A DNA stretch of 64,000 nucleotides from Rotaria sp. Silwood1 (Eukaryota; Rotifera; Eurotatoria; Philodinida; Philodinidae): contig CAJNOP010000539.1 of the NCBI GenBank assembly GCA_905250075.1, positions 1 through 64,000 on the forward strand, written 5' to 3'. Shown here piece by piece: positions 49,786 to 60,504 of this stretch. Under the pieces are notes generated by a model that saw only the letters and a list, made by a program, of their open reading frames with translations, did no database searches and was not told the DNA's origin. The number at the start of each line of letters is the position of its first letter. Positions within the stretch are counted from its first letter, which is position 1. The position numbers and the translations under genes were made by a program.

Positions 49786-50181
49786 AGAACGAAAAGAATG
49801 TACATGACCATACGAGTTTGATCAGTATCAGATTATTGTTCGAAAGAACACGTTATCAATCAGATGAATAGTCACATGGGTAGGAAACGGATAATAGTTT
49901 TTTATTATGACAGAAAAGTATATGTTCTATATTAGATCTTGTTCATTCTTTACAGTATTTCACGAAAAAATTCACAATTGTTACAAATTCTACAAAAACG
50001 AAGAACGATATATGAATCATATCTATAGTATATGAAAAATGAAAAAGTTTGATTTTCTGTTTCTTTTTCAAACTTAAACGAAAACAGCTAAGACATTGAC
50101 ATTAATGATGTGCATCAGGGTCCCTACAGGATAGAATGGTTTAAAACCTTTATCAGGGGGGCACTTAAATATGTTTCCTCG

Positions 50182-51605
50182 TAAGACAAACAAATATTTA
50201 TCACAAGCTACCCGACGTACAGATCAGATTATTGTCAAAAAACACATTCTCTTTTTTAGTCGGCAATTTTACCTTTGTGTTTTTCTTGTTCTTTCATTCG
50301 TTCTTTGTACAGGTAAACGATACTAATACACAAAAACAATGCGCATCAGAATATGCAAAAAATAATCATGAAGATATTGTCAAAACATATCTTGTAAATA
50401 ACTGATCAAAGAGAATTCTTTCAAATTAGATAAAACTTTATTACCAATCATTGGTGATCTTTCAATGGAAATAATATTACAGTGAATGAAGATAATTAAT
50501 TCAGACGACCATCAAATAAATAAAGACAATCGTCAAAGTTTTTCACATTTACAAATAGAGTTTTCAAGTTTGAAGAACAAGAAATATTAAGAGACCAATT
50601 GTAAAGTAAAAGTTGTGTATGCTTATTTTCTATCTATGCTTTCATATTTAAACCAGACAATTGTGTAGAGATGGCTACAATACGTGCACATGCATCAGTA
50701 AATGATTCATTGGTAATCACCTTATCTCTGTTGCAATGGCAATCACACTTATTTTAGAATATTCATAAGCAAAGAGAACACGCTTCATAAAACCTATTGT
50801 AAGATTAAGTAAAAATAGTTTCTTTCTAATTTTACATGGGTAAATATAACATATTATTGTAAAAAGATAACAATCAATGAACATGTGGTTCAACGCTAGC
50901 AGCATTATTAAGCAAGCGGATTGCTTTGCTTATGAAGTGTTTCATACATCATCTTCTGTAGTTATCTAAGACAATAATAAGAAGTTTCAAACCAAATAAG
51001 TTTAATTGCTCAAATTCGTATCCTATAAATAAAACGTCAACTTTCTTGCAAAACTAGCGTTCCATCTTTGAAAATTTGTTCTAGCTGTATCGATATGGCA
51101 TCACTCATAAAATTCACCGTTATCTCAAGCATGGAGTGAAGGTTCGGAGAAGATAGATCAAGTTGTTGTTTTCTCTAATGTCCACACTCGTTTTAATGAT
51201 CACTTCGCGTCAAACGCCATATTAACAGAACTTGAACGCGTGTTTTTTCGCGCTCTTACCAGACTATGAAGCATGATTTATATTATTGATAAAAACAGCC
51301 ACCCTAAATGATTGTCGTTTTTATAATCGCTATTGATCGGTATATAATCGTGTATGACCGAATGTGATTGACTTGGATTTTAATCAAAATGACGTCTTTA
51401 AGTTAACTCGTCAGAATGCAAATTGTCGACTAAAAATGATTCTAAATCAACTAAGCACAGGATGTTTTGAGACAGCATGTTTCTACATCAAGATACCTTC
51501 ATGTTTATCCATCCATGTTTGTAAGTATTAAATAAGACTCCTATTCTAACGCCAATACCTATTTAAATAGTTTTTGTCTTTTCAAATAACCAAACGTTCT
51601 CTATC
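50182..51605. other. No recognisable gene
   Basis: AT-rich sequence without splice-bounded exons or recognisable domains. Short frames only. Confidence 0.4.
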
Positions 51606-52785
51606 ATTATCTACAGAATGTAAAGGAGTAGTGATGAAATTTAAAATTTTTATTATCACAATGGTAGGAAACTTTTTCGAATAACTATATCACAGAAATT
51701 CAGTTAGTTAATGTTTTTTTTTGTATTCATCATAATAGAATTGATAATTGAGCTAAAAGTATGTGCTTCCCTTGTCTTTCAATTACGAGTATATCCATAT
51801 GTAGTACTGAATCCAGTTCGATGCCCTAAAGTTATCATTATCAAGTCACTGTAAGTACATTGTAATCTTATTTTACCATGATGATGATAAAGATCGTCGA
51901 GCATTGTTGTTGCTTTTTGTTATAGAAAAAATGAAGAAGAAAACAAGGAAAATATAATTATGCACGTAGGACTGTTTAAGTAAACTAACATCTATGTACC
52001 GATATTGTTTATACTTCCTTCATCTTATTTTTATTATTAATCAGTTTCCATGAAAACTTACAACGACATTTTAATGCGTGCCACGAATGAGTGAAATTTT
52101 TTTCTATAAATAAAAAACAATCTTCTTAAAATTAATCATTAGATTAATTGCATCTTACTGATGTTGAATGTGTCTTCTTAAAAAACGCTCATAAGAGAAC
52201 TTAATGTATATCATTTTTCTTTTTTTGATTTCTATGACACAAGCATCTGACTTTGAAATATATTATTCATTTGGTTAATTAAATGAAACATTCATACGTG
52301 AAAGAATATTGTCTATGAATTAATCGAAGTGAATATGCAATAAAATAGCAGATGTGGAAAAATGATTCAATACAAATACAATATCAATGTTTGCTTATTT
52401 CAGGATAAAATATTTCTGAATAAAATTGCGTCGTTTTTATATTGTGCTTGTCATGTTAAATCTTTTTGTTTTTCAATTATACATTATTTACTTGAATTGA
52501 TTTTGAGTATAAAGGTGTAATAAGTAAAAGAATCCATCAAGCACTAAATTGACATTTTTCTGACAATTTCGAATTCGTTCTAATACGTGTTAATGAATCA
52601 TATGATTATTGTTATTTTTGTTTAAGTCAGAATATTTTTTTCCTATAGATAACCAATATTATTTTTCAATATCAGATTCATTTACCTCGTTCAATTGTTA
52701 TAATCAAACTTATTGCCAATCCACATGTTCAAATCTAATGACATATTATCAACAACCTAATTTTTCTTATTCAAATCGTATATAA
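51606..52785 (+). other. Possible small multi-exon gene with a Cys-rich last exon
   Basis: Splice-bounded segments at 51739-51850 and 51926-51979 join in phase to an open frame (KVCASLVFQLRVYPYVVL, then KNEEENKENIIMHVG). A further segment, 52649-52785, encodes NCYNQTYCQSTCSNLMTYY and ends in a stop. The phase into the last segment does not fit, and an ATG-led hydrophobic start at 51636 is also out of phase. This is either a wrongly resolved small secreted protein gene or a decayed one. No family recognised. Confidence 0.25.
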
Positions 52786-54749
52786 TAATGACTAGAAAAG
52801 AAAGAACTACGTAGTAATATAATTTATACTCAAAGATGCATAACTCTTGTTTTAAACCATAAAAAAAACACTTGACTAAAGGATGAAGGTCAATGCTGGC
52901 AAAATATTCTCATACGAATCTTTGTCTATAAGAAAAAAAAACAACATAAAATCTTTTATGTCATGAATCTGAAGCTCATAGCTAGACCTATCTTTATCAT
53001 AAATATCATTTCTTCTAATAGAATCCAGATAGAGTTAGACTCCAAAATTATCATGTTTCTTAGGTAGGTAATACTAAAAAGTTGATCTGTACTAACTTTA
53101 CAATGAATCATTCAAATGAACCTAATATGTGGGTTTGGTGGTTTTAGATTATGATCTTTCGAATGCGCATAAAAAATTAAAGTTTTAATCATTGTTTTGG
53201 TTTCTTAGTCTTCTCATGAACTTTCTCTTGAGAAGTCAATTCGAGATACGAATTCATTGATCTCGCTTACTTTTTGTCAAACTTCATAAGGAGTCATTAT
53301 TTCCCGGAAATACTTCTTCTAGATGAAGAAATTAAAGCAACAAATGTTTCAGTTAACTGTTATTTGATAGCTGGTACCACACAGATAAGAATGCCATCGT
53401 TCTCTTTCTTGAGTGTTTCGTTATATGGTTGAAAGATCCGATGAAAGACTTCAATAGTATACTATATAGTATGTTTTCTGAGTATACAGCTTCTATTTGG
53501 TTACTGTAATTTAGATATAAGTAGAAGGTTTCATCTAAAAGGACATTATTGTAAAAGGAAATGCAATGAAATACCTCGGAGTTCCTTAAAATATGTTAAA
53601 GTACGATAGAGTACGGTAAAGTACTTTTCAGAATTTGAAAGTAGGTGAAGTATGATATATGATGTTTACCCTTTCATAAAATATCTAAAACCATTGTACT
53701 ACTAGTTGTATACATCGTATATATAAAGTGAACTTTACTAGACAACTGTAGCATGTTGACAATCGTGTTTTTTTCTTTATAAACATAAAAATTAAGTTTT
53801 ATAATACAAAAAAATTGGTCTCGTGAAACACATCGCCTTTATATGTTAGATGACTTTTTGTATTTATCTAGTATTTAATTTTAAGCATGTTTATGTTTGA
53901 ATATACCTACATGCATAGCTGTAGTTTATCAGTTTACAAGCAAGTGAACTGAGTCTCCATGAATGTTACTTGCATTCGATAGAAAGCATTTCACGATCAC
54001 TATTCTTAGCAACAGAATATAAAGGACGCTAAAGTGAAAAGAAATTTCAAAATCTTTTGAGAAAAGACAACCAAATAATTTTCTATTTCAAATAAAAGAT
54101 CTCTTGTTTTTGCAATCCTGCTATCATTAAAAAAAAGAAGATTGCTATTGATAATACGCAAATGCTTAGTAGATTTTTCTAAGAAAGCCTATATGTAAAT
54201 TCATCAACCATACAAAATTATAGTGGTTAATTTATATGAATATTTATAGAATATCTTCTACAATTTTCCATAACTCATTTTTTGACTCAAAGTGAAGAAG
54301 TGTCAAACATCAAAGCTAACAGTTGGAGTTGACAACATATATTCACAATTGTTATTGATTATAATTGACTTTATAGAAATTTATTTGACAAGCATTTTTT
54401 GCAGATTTGTAAATGCTTACGAATCAATTCTTTTATAGACTATGCAAATCATCTAGTAATGTTTCATCACTCATATGTATGCTCCCCATTAAAACAAACG
54501 ACCATATGTCAAACTTATTTTTTTTCTCTATAAATAATAAAAAATATGCTTGATTCATTTCATTAAGGTTCATATAATGAATCTGCTCTTTCTTAAACTC
54601 ATGTCATTAACAGTATTCATTTCTTTCCTCGCATACGTGCGTACAATTGCGTCATGAAAATTCTTCATTTATTGGAAAGGTTTTCTTTTTCTTTTTCTTT
54701 TTCTTTTTCATTTTTAGTTTCAAATTAACAAGCACTAAAAACAATACTA
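52786..54749 (+). other. Intergenic, ending in the 5' region of receptor copy 2
   Basis: No gene is supported. A short TTTTTC microsatellite at about 54677-54708 leads into a TTTTTAG acceptor about 30 nt before the receptor start codon. This matches the acceptor position in copy 1, although the sequence further upstream is unrelated to copy 1. Confidence 0.45.
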
Positions 54750-55730
54750 ATGGATCAAACTTTTTTAATAGTTATGAGTGCTCTTTTCGCGTTTTTTTAT
54801 CTAATAACTATTATATTTTCATTATTGACAATTATTATCATTGTATATTATCGTCATTCTCAATGTTGGTCTATTATTAATCTTTTATCATGTAATTCTT
54901 GTATTAGTCTTCTTGTTTATGCGATTACCTTTTGTATACAATTACCAGCATTCATTCAAAATACTTCTCTTAGCTTAGAGAATAAGAATACATTTACTTG
55001 TAAGATTATTGCTTGTTTAGGAACATTTGGTGCTACAATTATATCGTATTCTTCTATGGTTCAGGCAATTTCTCGTTTTTTCATTACAATTCTTCATAAA
55101 CATCGAATTCTTCTTAGTTTTCGTATCAATTGGATAATGATTATCATTAGTTGGATAATGAGTGGTATTATTGCTGTTAGTTTGCTAATTTCACCAGGGG
55201 CTTATCAATATGAAGATGAATCTCGTGTATGTACTTTAACAAGAAAAAACTTTCTCATATCATTTCTAAGTGCCATCATCATTTTTTTATTTCCAATGAT
55301 TACAATAACAATTCTCTATGGAATTATTATTTGGCATATTAAACAACATAATCGTATTCATCTAAGAAGTACAAATGCATGGCGATTGAAGAGAAATATG
55401 AAAGTATTTAAAAATATTTTTATTTTTACAAGTATTCTTGGAATTGGTGGTACACCTTATTTATTCTCTACAATTGTAAATAGAATAGTACCAATTCCAT
55501 GGCCATTATATTCAATATCATTTTTATCCATTGCATGTAGTTCTGCTATTGGGTCAATAGCAATTTTATTTACGAATGAACAAGCTAGAAAAATTATCTG
55601 TGCTAAATTCCGCCGTCGTCAATTAATTATACCAAACGCAACAATGAATAAAAAGTCAGTTAAAGTCAATCAAATTGCTACTTATCATCATAAAATAGAT
55701 GAAATCGAAATATTACCAGCGAACAATTGA
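54750..55730 (+). CDS. Rhodopsin-like G protein-coupled receptor, copy 2
   Basis: An intact single-exon frame of 326 residues with seven hydrophobic segments, the same length as copy 1 at 24833-25813 but on the other strand. From the ATG to nucleotide 351 the two are identical in DNA; the first difference is a C/T change at 55101. Beyond that the proteins differ at roughly forty of 204 positions, with the stretch RLKRNMKVFKNIFIFTS and the TM7 region again unchanged. The TM3 end (MVQAISRFF), loop Cys (ESRVCTL) and TM4 Trp are conserved. The last 25 residues differ most. Similarity continues about 100 nt past the stop but stops about 20 nt before the ATG. An orphan chemoreceptor-like role is possible; no ligand can be inferred. 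Confidence 0.8.
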   Translation: MDQTFLIVMSALFAFFYLITIIFSLLTIIIIVYYRHSQCWSIINLLSCNSCISLLVYAITFCIQLPAFIQNTSLSLENKNTFTCKIIACLGTFGATIISYSSMVQAISRFFITILHKHRILLSFRINWIMIIISWIMSGIIAVSLLISPGAYQYEDESRVCTLTRKNFLISFLSAIIIFLFPMITITILYGIIIWHIKQHNRIHLRSTNAWRLKRNMKVFKNIFIFTSILGIGGTPYLFSTIVNRIVPIPWPLYSISFLSIACSSAIGSIAILFTNEQARKIICAKFRRRQLIIPNATMNKKSVKVNQIATYHHKIDEIEILPANN

Positions 55731-55872
55731 TTTGACATAGAGAAATTTGTATATCATGTACACATGTCTTTCTATTGATCTGTATGAATAATACTAAAAA
55801 TAAACATGTTGAAAATGTCATCTATCTTTGTTGACTAAACGAAAAATTAAAGTAATAATGCAATTCAATTAA

Positions 55873-56288
55873 AGAGAAAGCTTGTTAGCGCAGCCCCTTT
55901 GGGGCTGAAATGTAAAACTCACATATCTCCTTTGGTTTCATTATACTAATGACAAAATACCCAATATTTAAAATCTCCAACAGATAATAGTTCTTTTCTA
56001 AAGATAATCGATTATTAGAAAATGCTATATTTTTATCTCTCAATTTCGAACGGAATTTTTTTTTCACGAATTTGTCAAGGTCTGTAATGGGAGGTTGTCT
56101 GTAATGGTAGCCTATGTTGCTATGGTCTGTAATGAGGGGCTGTCTTTAATGGGTGGTATGTCTGTAATGTTCTCTTTCCCGTTGCTATGTGTCTGTAATG
56201 GGGAGGGGAGGGAGGAGGGGAGCCGCCAACCTCGAATTGAAAACTTACACTCACTATTTTCTTCGAAAACATACGTGAGTTCCACAAA
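55873..56288 (+). repeat. Dispersed repeat with GTCTGTAATG units, copy 2
   Basis: Same order as copy 1: the palindrome CAGCCCCTTTGGGGCTG at 55891-55907, AT-rich middle, then six GTCTGTAATG-like units instead of three, a G-rich run and the ACTTACACTCACTATTTTC tail. The unit number difference explains its greater length. It starts about 140 nt after the stop of receptor copy 2. Confidence 0.75.
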
Positions 56289-57050
56289 AATAGCAACATT
56301 TCAGTGTCCTAAAGTACCAGTAAAGTATAGTATTTCACGTGCACTTTGGAATACGGAAGTCTAGCTTTTCTCCCTTGAATTCAATATAATTTTACAGATA
56401 GTTAGTGCAGTGGATAGCTCTCGAAGCGATGTACAAAACAGAAATGCGTATATTTTTTAAAATCTCTATTACATCAGAAACTTTTCTCCAGCCAAAAAAA
56501 ATCTTTAGCACATTTTCACTATTCAGTCGATTTTTCGTTCTGCAACAATAATTGGAAATTGTTTGGTATACATTCAATACAAAATTTAACGGACTACATT
56601 TTAAAAAAATTGTTTTAATTTTGAAAATCCAATATTCCATAAGAAAGAGCATTTAAAGCTGAACTAAATGGTATAACTATTGCTTCAAAATATATCGTTT
56701 TAGTACAATGTTCAGAGTGTCTTTGACAAAGTTATGAATTATTCTTAAGTCCGTGGATCATTTTCGGATGGAAAATTGCTTACTGATATATCATTAAAAA
56801 ATATGAATGGTATATACTATTTAGCCAGTCATACTTATATTCGATTCAAAACTGAATTCTATTTTAAAAATTTAATACTCATGTTTTGATTTTTTGTTTC
56901 TCGTTGAAAATCAATTTAATCGAGAAAATTCGTCATGAAAATTATACATTTGACAATGTCATCGTTTATTTTCTTTTTGTCGTTTGAAGTCGAAGTAGTC
57001 TGATGAGAACTTTACTTTCTAATTCAATAGCATCCATTTCCATGTAATCG
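56289..57050. other. No recognisable gene
   Basis: AT-rich, short frames only. A GTTAGTGCAGTGG sequence near 56400 resembles a tRNA A box, but no B box or cloverleaf follows. Confidence 0.4.
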
Positions 57051-58180
57051 GGCGGCTTATTTAATCTGCAATGATGAAGATGATAGTGAAGTTCTACTAC
57101 AATAGATCAATCAATGCTCTTACGAGTCTTTCAACTTGGGAAACGTTTGTTCATTGTATTTCTCGACGGCCTCTTGTGAAAGTAAAATATGGCCTTCTGC
57201 ATGACGTTCGAAATGTAAAGAATCGGATCGAAAATCCGTCTGTCAACGATCAAAATGAATAGTAACAGAAGTTATTGATCGATTACCAAGTTTTCCTTGA
57301 ATTCGTTCGATAATTAGCAGAATGAAATGCCAGCAAAGTGGAATGGGAACCATTTCACTATTGGTGATATGCCAACTAAATCTCGGATTCGGATAAAAGA
57401 ATAGCCTGCGTAAATTCTGCTACAGAATCAACTAACTTTTTTTCCTCATCTACCAGTTTGAGAACATCATCTAGTTCGTCCAGGTCGAACAACCAAGGGT
57501 TTTGATTTTCATAGATCTCCTCATAGAACCAATGACAATGGATTTAGATGTATTCGAAAGCTCCAGTGACTATTTTTCATCGGATGTGGCAATAGTTCTA
57601 AACGAATGAATCCTGATATGCAGACTTATTACGGACGAATTCCACTAAAGATCTAGCTACAAGAGCAAGTCTAGTTGTCAATTGTTTGATGGCTTTTGGA
57701 TCCTAAGCAACAGGAACTTCTATAATAATCAATTAAATTCAACAGAATCCACTTACTGATCTCAGTAGATTATTCATATCGCATGTGCATTCATCGGCAA
57801 GAACGACTATTGACTCAGTTCGTGAGACAACAACGTTATTCGACCTTTTCGCGAGTACCATGATACAGATAGCTTCGTGTAACGGCATCAAATCGGACAA
57901 GCACGGAGTATATTTATTTCGACCAAAATCAGGACACAGCCAAATGTCATGCTTAGGTGAATGTCCAGGAACACCACATCAATAAATGTAAAGACATTTG
58001 TAAGGAAAATTACGACATCTTCGATTCCAAGAGCAATTTTTATTGAGAAACTGAAAATAAAAAGCTCCACTCAACAAAGAAATGTCTTGCACTTACGATG
58101 CGCTCGTAAATAAAAAAAAATACTGAGTACCCGCACTGCCAAAAGGATTCTTTAAAACCTCCTTTTTTTCAACGGCTTTT
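57051..58180 (-). pseudogene. Unidentified decayed multi-exon gene
   Basis: Several coding-looking segments on the minus strand: VLKNPFGSAGTQYFFLF ending at a GTAAGT donor (58097); KHDIWLCPDFGRNKYTPCL and RTESIVVLADECTCDMNN (about 57960-57765); DPKAIKQLTTRLALVARSL after a TTAG acceptor (about 57703-57600); and WLFDLDELDDVLKLVDEEKK (about 57520-57385). Stops or frame changes lie between them, for example TGA before CGVPGHSP and TAG after QDSFV. The composition is typical of protein, but I recognise no family. Confidence 0.4.
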
Positions 58181-60234
58181 ATTCTAGTAAAAAAATCTTC
58201 GTGAATTCCCGAGTTTACTTTCATAAATGTCTCCTGATGTCTTCTGAATTTTCAATTAGTTTTCCTCATTCATAAATGGAAGCATTATTTGGTGTAGTGG
58301 GCTCCAAAATAGGACAAACTCAGCAAGTAATAGGAAAAAATGTTACTATTACTTGATTCGTCCTAAACGAAGAGTATTCTTGTCAGAAAAATGACAAGAT
58401 ACTCAAAATTTGCATGATGATCATTGACATTGAACAGTGATTATTTTGTGACCATAATCATGCTAAGTCAAAAATGACAAGGACTTTACTTGTTGCAAGA
58501 GCTTCTTTTTTTTATTTATACAAGAAATGCTACATATTATTTTTGACCTTCGCTAAGATGATTATTTTTTTTTCCTCCTTTACTTTTTACTAGGTTGATA
58601 TTCAAGTTAATCAAGTATTTACACGAACAAACGCTACATCGAAGTTCACTATAAATTCTTGTTCATAAAGTAGAGTATTCTTTTTAGGTCTATATATATA
58701 TATTCATATTTGGAAATGGACTTTTTCTTACTGAGTCTCAGAATAAAATGTCGAATAAAATTGTAAAAACATTAGAAATCATAATGAATATTTCATTATG
58801 ATTTCAATAGGAAGACGACATAAAATTTCATAAAACGTTCTATGCTACTCTCTAGAAACAATCTTCTTTCAGAGTAAAAGAAAAAAAGAACTCTGACATC
58901 ATTCGGAGTTCTATTGCTGAAAAGTGAGTCTAAGTCTTCTATTCCAAGACTTTCAATAGTATATTACAATCACCTGGTTTGCTTGTATTCATGCAGGTTA
59001 ACTCCTTGCACTTAGAAGGAAAAATTGCAAGTATTTCTAACAATAGCATCTTTGTTCTTCCGACAATAAATCCTTGAAGCTAAGTTTTGTAATGTCTGAT
59101 TTAAACTGTAAGTCTTCTGGTTTTACTCGTAGTTTGTATGGGTAATCTGCTAGTAGGCGCCTGATTTTCTCGGCCAAAACTTCTGATTACTATGATTACG
59201 ATTTAGCATTCATTCTCTTAATAGAAACTTTCTCAATGTCTATGAAGAACATCCGAGAAACTTTCAGAGAACTGTGCTATTCGACTAGCTGAAGTCCAGC
59301 ATACTGTCTTCATTATTTTCGGAAACTAGTATATATTTGATTGACTCACTTCACCGGTATCGAATCGTTGATCGTATTCCATTTGATGATCGGGACAAGT
59401 GATGTCCCTGCATGGATGAAAACCTGGACAGAACCTTTTCTGATAATTTCCCTACGAACAAAACTCCATAATGACTTATTGGTCAGTAGGAGAACACGAC
59501 ACGAACAATATATTGACAAGTGATCTACTGTGTTGTTCGTTTTATGTTCGAAGGAATGTACCCCAGCTGGGTTGCTATCACGAGCATGACATTTCCTTCC
59601 AAGATAATAGTACACAAGCTCGTGGTTGTTGTTATTCGCTAGCATTTTATCAGCTCGACACCGATAAAAATACCAAAAAAAAAAGGTACTTGAAATAGCA
59701 TTGAGTTTCGTGAACTATCAAGCCATAGTAGCAGCAACTGTGTTCAAAAAGCAAGTTTCAATGATCGACTCGCTAATGTCACTGCAGTGCAATGATGATA
59801 ATTAGAGGGGTATGAGTAAGGCTGAAAAGATTTGCAAAAAGCGCCTTCCAATTGTCATTATATTCTGCATAATCTTCTCTCAGAACTTTTTTCATCATTA
59901 TTCAAGTGCTGTAATATCTATTGAACCTGAGACACAATGATTATCGATGTGAAGCTACGACCGATAAATTGATGTTTACTTGCATTTACATTAGTGGAAT
60001 GGTAAGCATACAGTCGTTGACGATCATCGTAAGAGTGCACCTGAGTTTTATAGTTTGAGTGTCTGTATTTACAGCTTACTTAGAATTTTATTAGTTTAAT
60101 TGAGAATCATCTTTTGTTGATTTCATCTAGATATTGAAAAGAAAAATTTTATGACTAATTTGTCAAGTTACGGTGTGACCCTTGAGAAAAAATGTAACTG
60201 TGTACCTCCTTATTCTTTCTCTTTCATTTTTTAG
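58181..60234. other. No supported gene; possible exon fragments
   Basis: A segment ending at a GTAAGC donor at 60001 reads NDYRCEATTDKLMFTCIYIS and would join in phase to the exon at 60235, but a stop lies just upstream and no clean acceptor was found. Frames at 59341-59700 in both directions are weak. Otherwise AT-rich. Confidence 0.3.
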
Positions 60235-60504
60235 AACGTGGCTCTCTTAGGTCAATTAGTGGACGAAATTCGAATGAATGAATTAATACCTGATGATTAT
60301 TACTACAAACAAATCGAGAATGAAGCATTGAAATTAATAATGTGTTGTGATTCACTGACTGATGTCAGTCCTGCAATAGCAACCGTATATCAAGAAACGG
60401 TTCACAAAATACAGAAAACTATACATCAGCTCAATAAAAAAGTGTGTTTATATGGATCACAAATGCCCGAAATCAGACTTCAATCTCTATTTAAAAAGTT
60501 GTAA
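60235..60504 (+). CDS. Hypothetical terminal exon
   Basis: Opens after a strong pyrimidine-rich acceptor (TCATTTTTTAG) and runs 89 codons to a TAA. It reads as a helical, soluble protein: LLGQLVDEIRMNELIPDDYY, then LKLIMCCDSLTDVSPAIATV and QETVHKIQKTIHQLNKK. I do not recognise the family. It may be the last exon of a gene whose earlier exons lie in 58.2-60.0 kb, or a remnant. Confidence 0.35.
   Translation, partial: NVALLGQLVDEIRMNELIPDDYYYKQIENEALKLIMCCDSLTDVSPAIATVYQETVHKIQKTIHQLNKKVCLYGSQMPEIRLQSLFKKL

Larger units (their letters stand above)
47232..50181 (-). mobile_element. pogo/Tigger-like DNA transposon with about 310-bp inverted ends
   Basis: The left arm (47232 to about 47540) and right arm (about 49875 to 50181) are inverted copies. 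They begin CGAGGGAACATATTTAAGTG and CGAGGAAACATATTTAAGTG. Both contain TTAAACCATTCTATCCTGTA and TATGATTCATATATCGTTCT, and they stay alignable to TACTTTTCTGTCATAA. Between them lies a broken transposase on the minus strand. A dispersed repeat (49433-49785) and a TA microsatellite (about 49319-49339) sit between the transposase and the right arm, so the element has taken later insertions. Flanking bases do not form a clear target duplication. Confidence 0.85.

Noticed and set aside
24833..55730. The inverted receptor pair as the arms of a large chromosomal palindrome
   Set aside because: The similarity ends about 20 nt upstream and 100 nt downstream of the genes, and no other paired features are symmetric around the midpoint.
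56398..56440. A possible tRNA or tRNA-derived SINE (GTTAGTGCAGTGG resembling an A box)
   Set aside because: No GGTTCGA-type B box at the right distance and no cloverleaf could be drawn.
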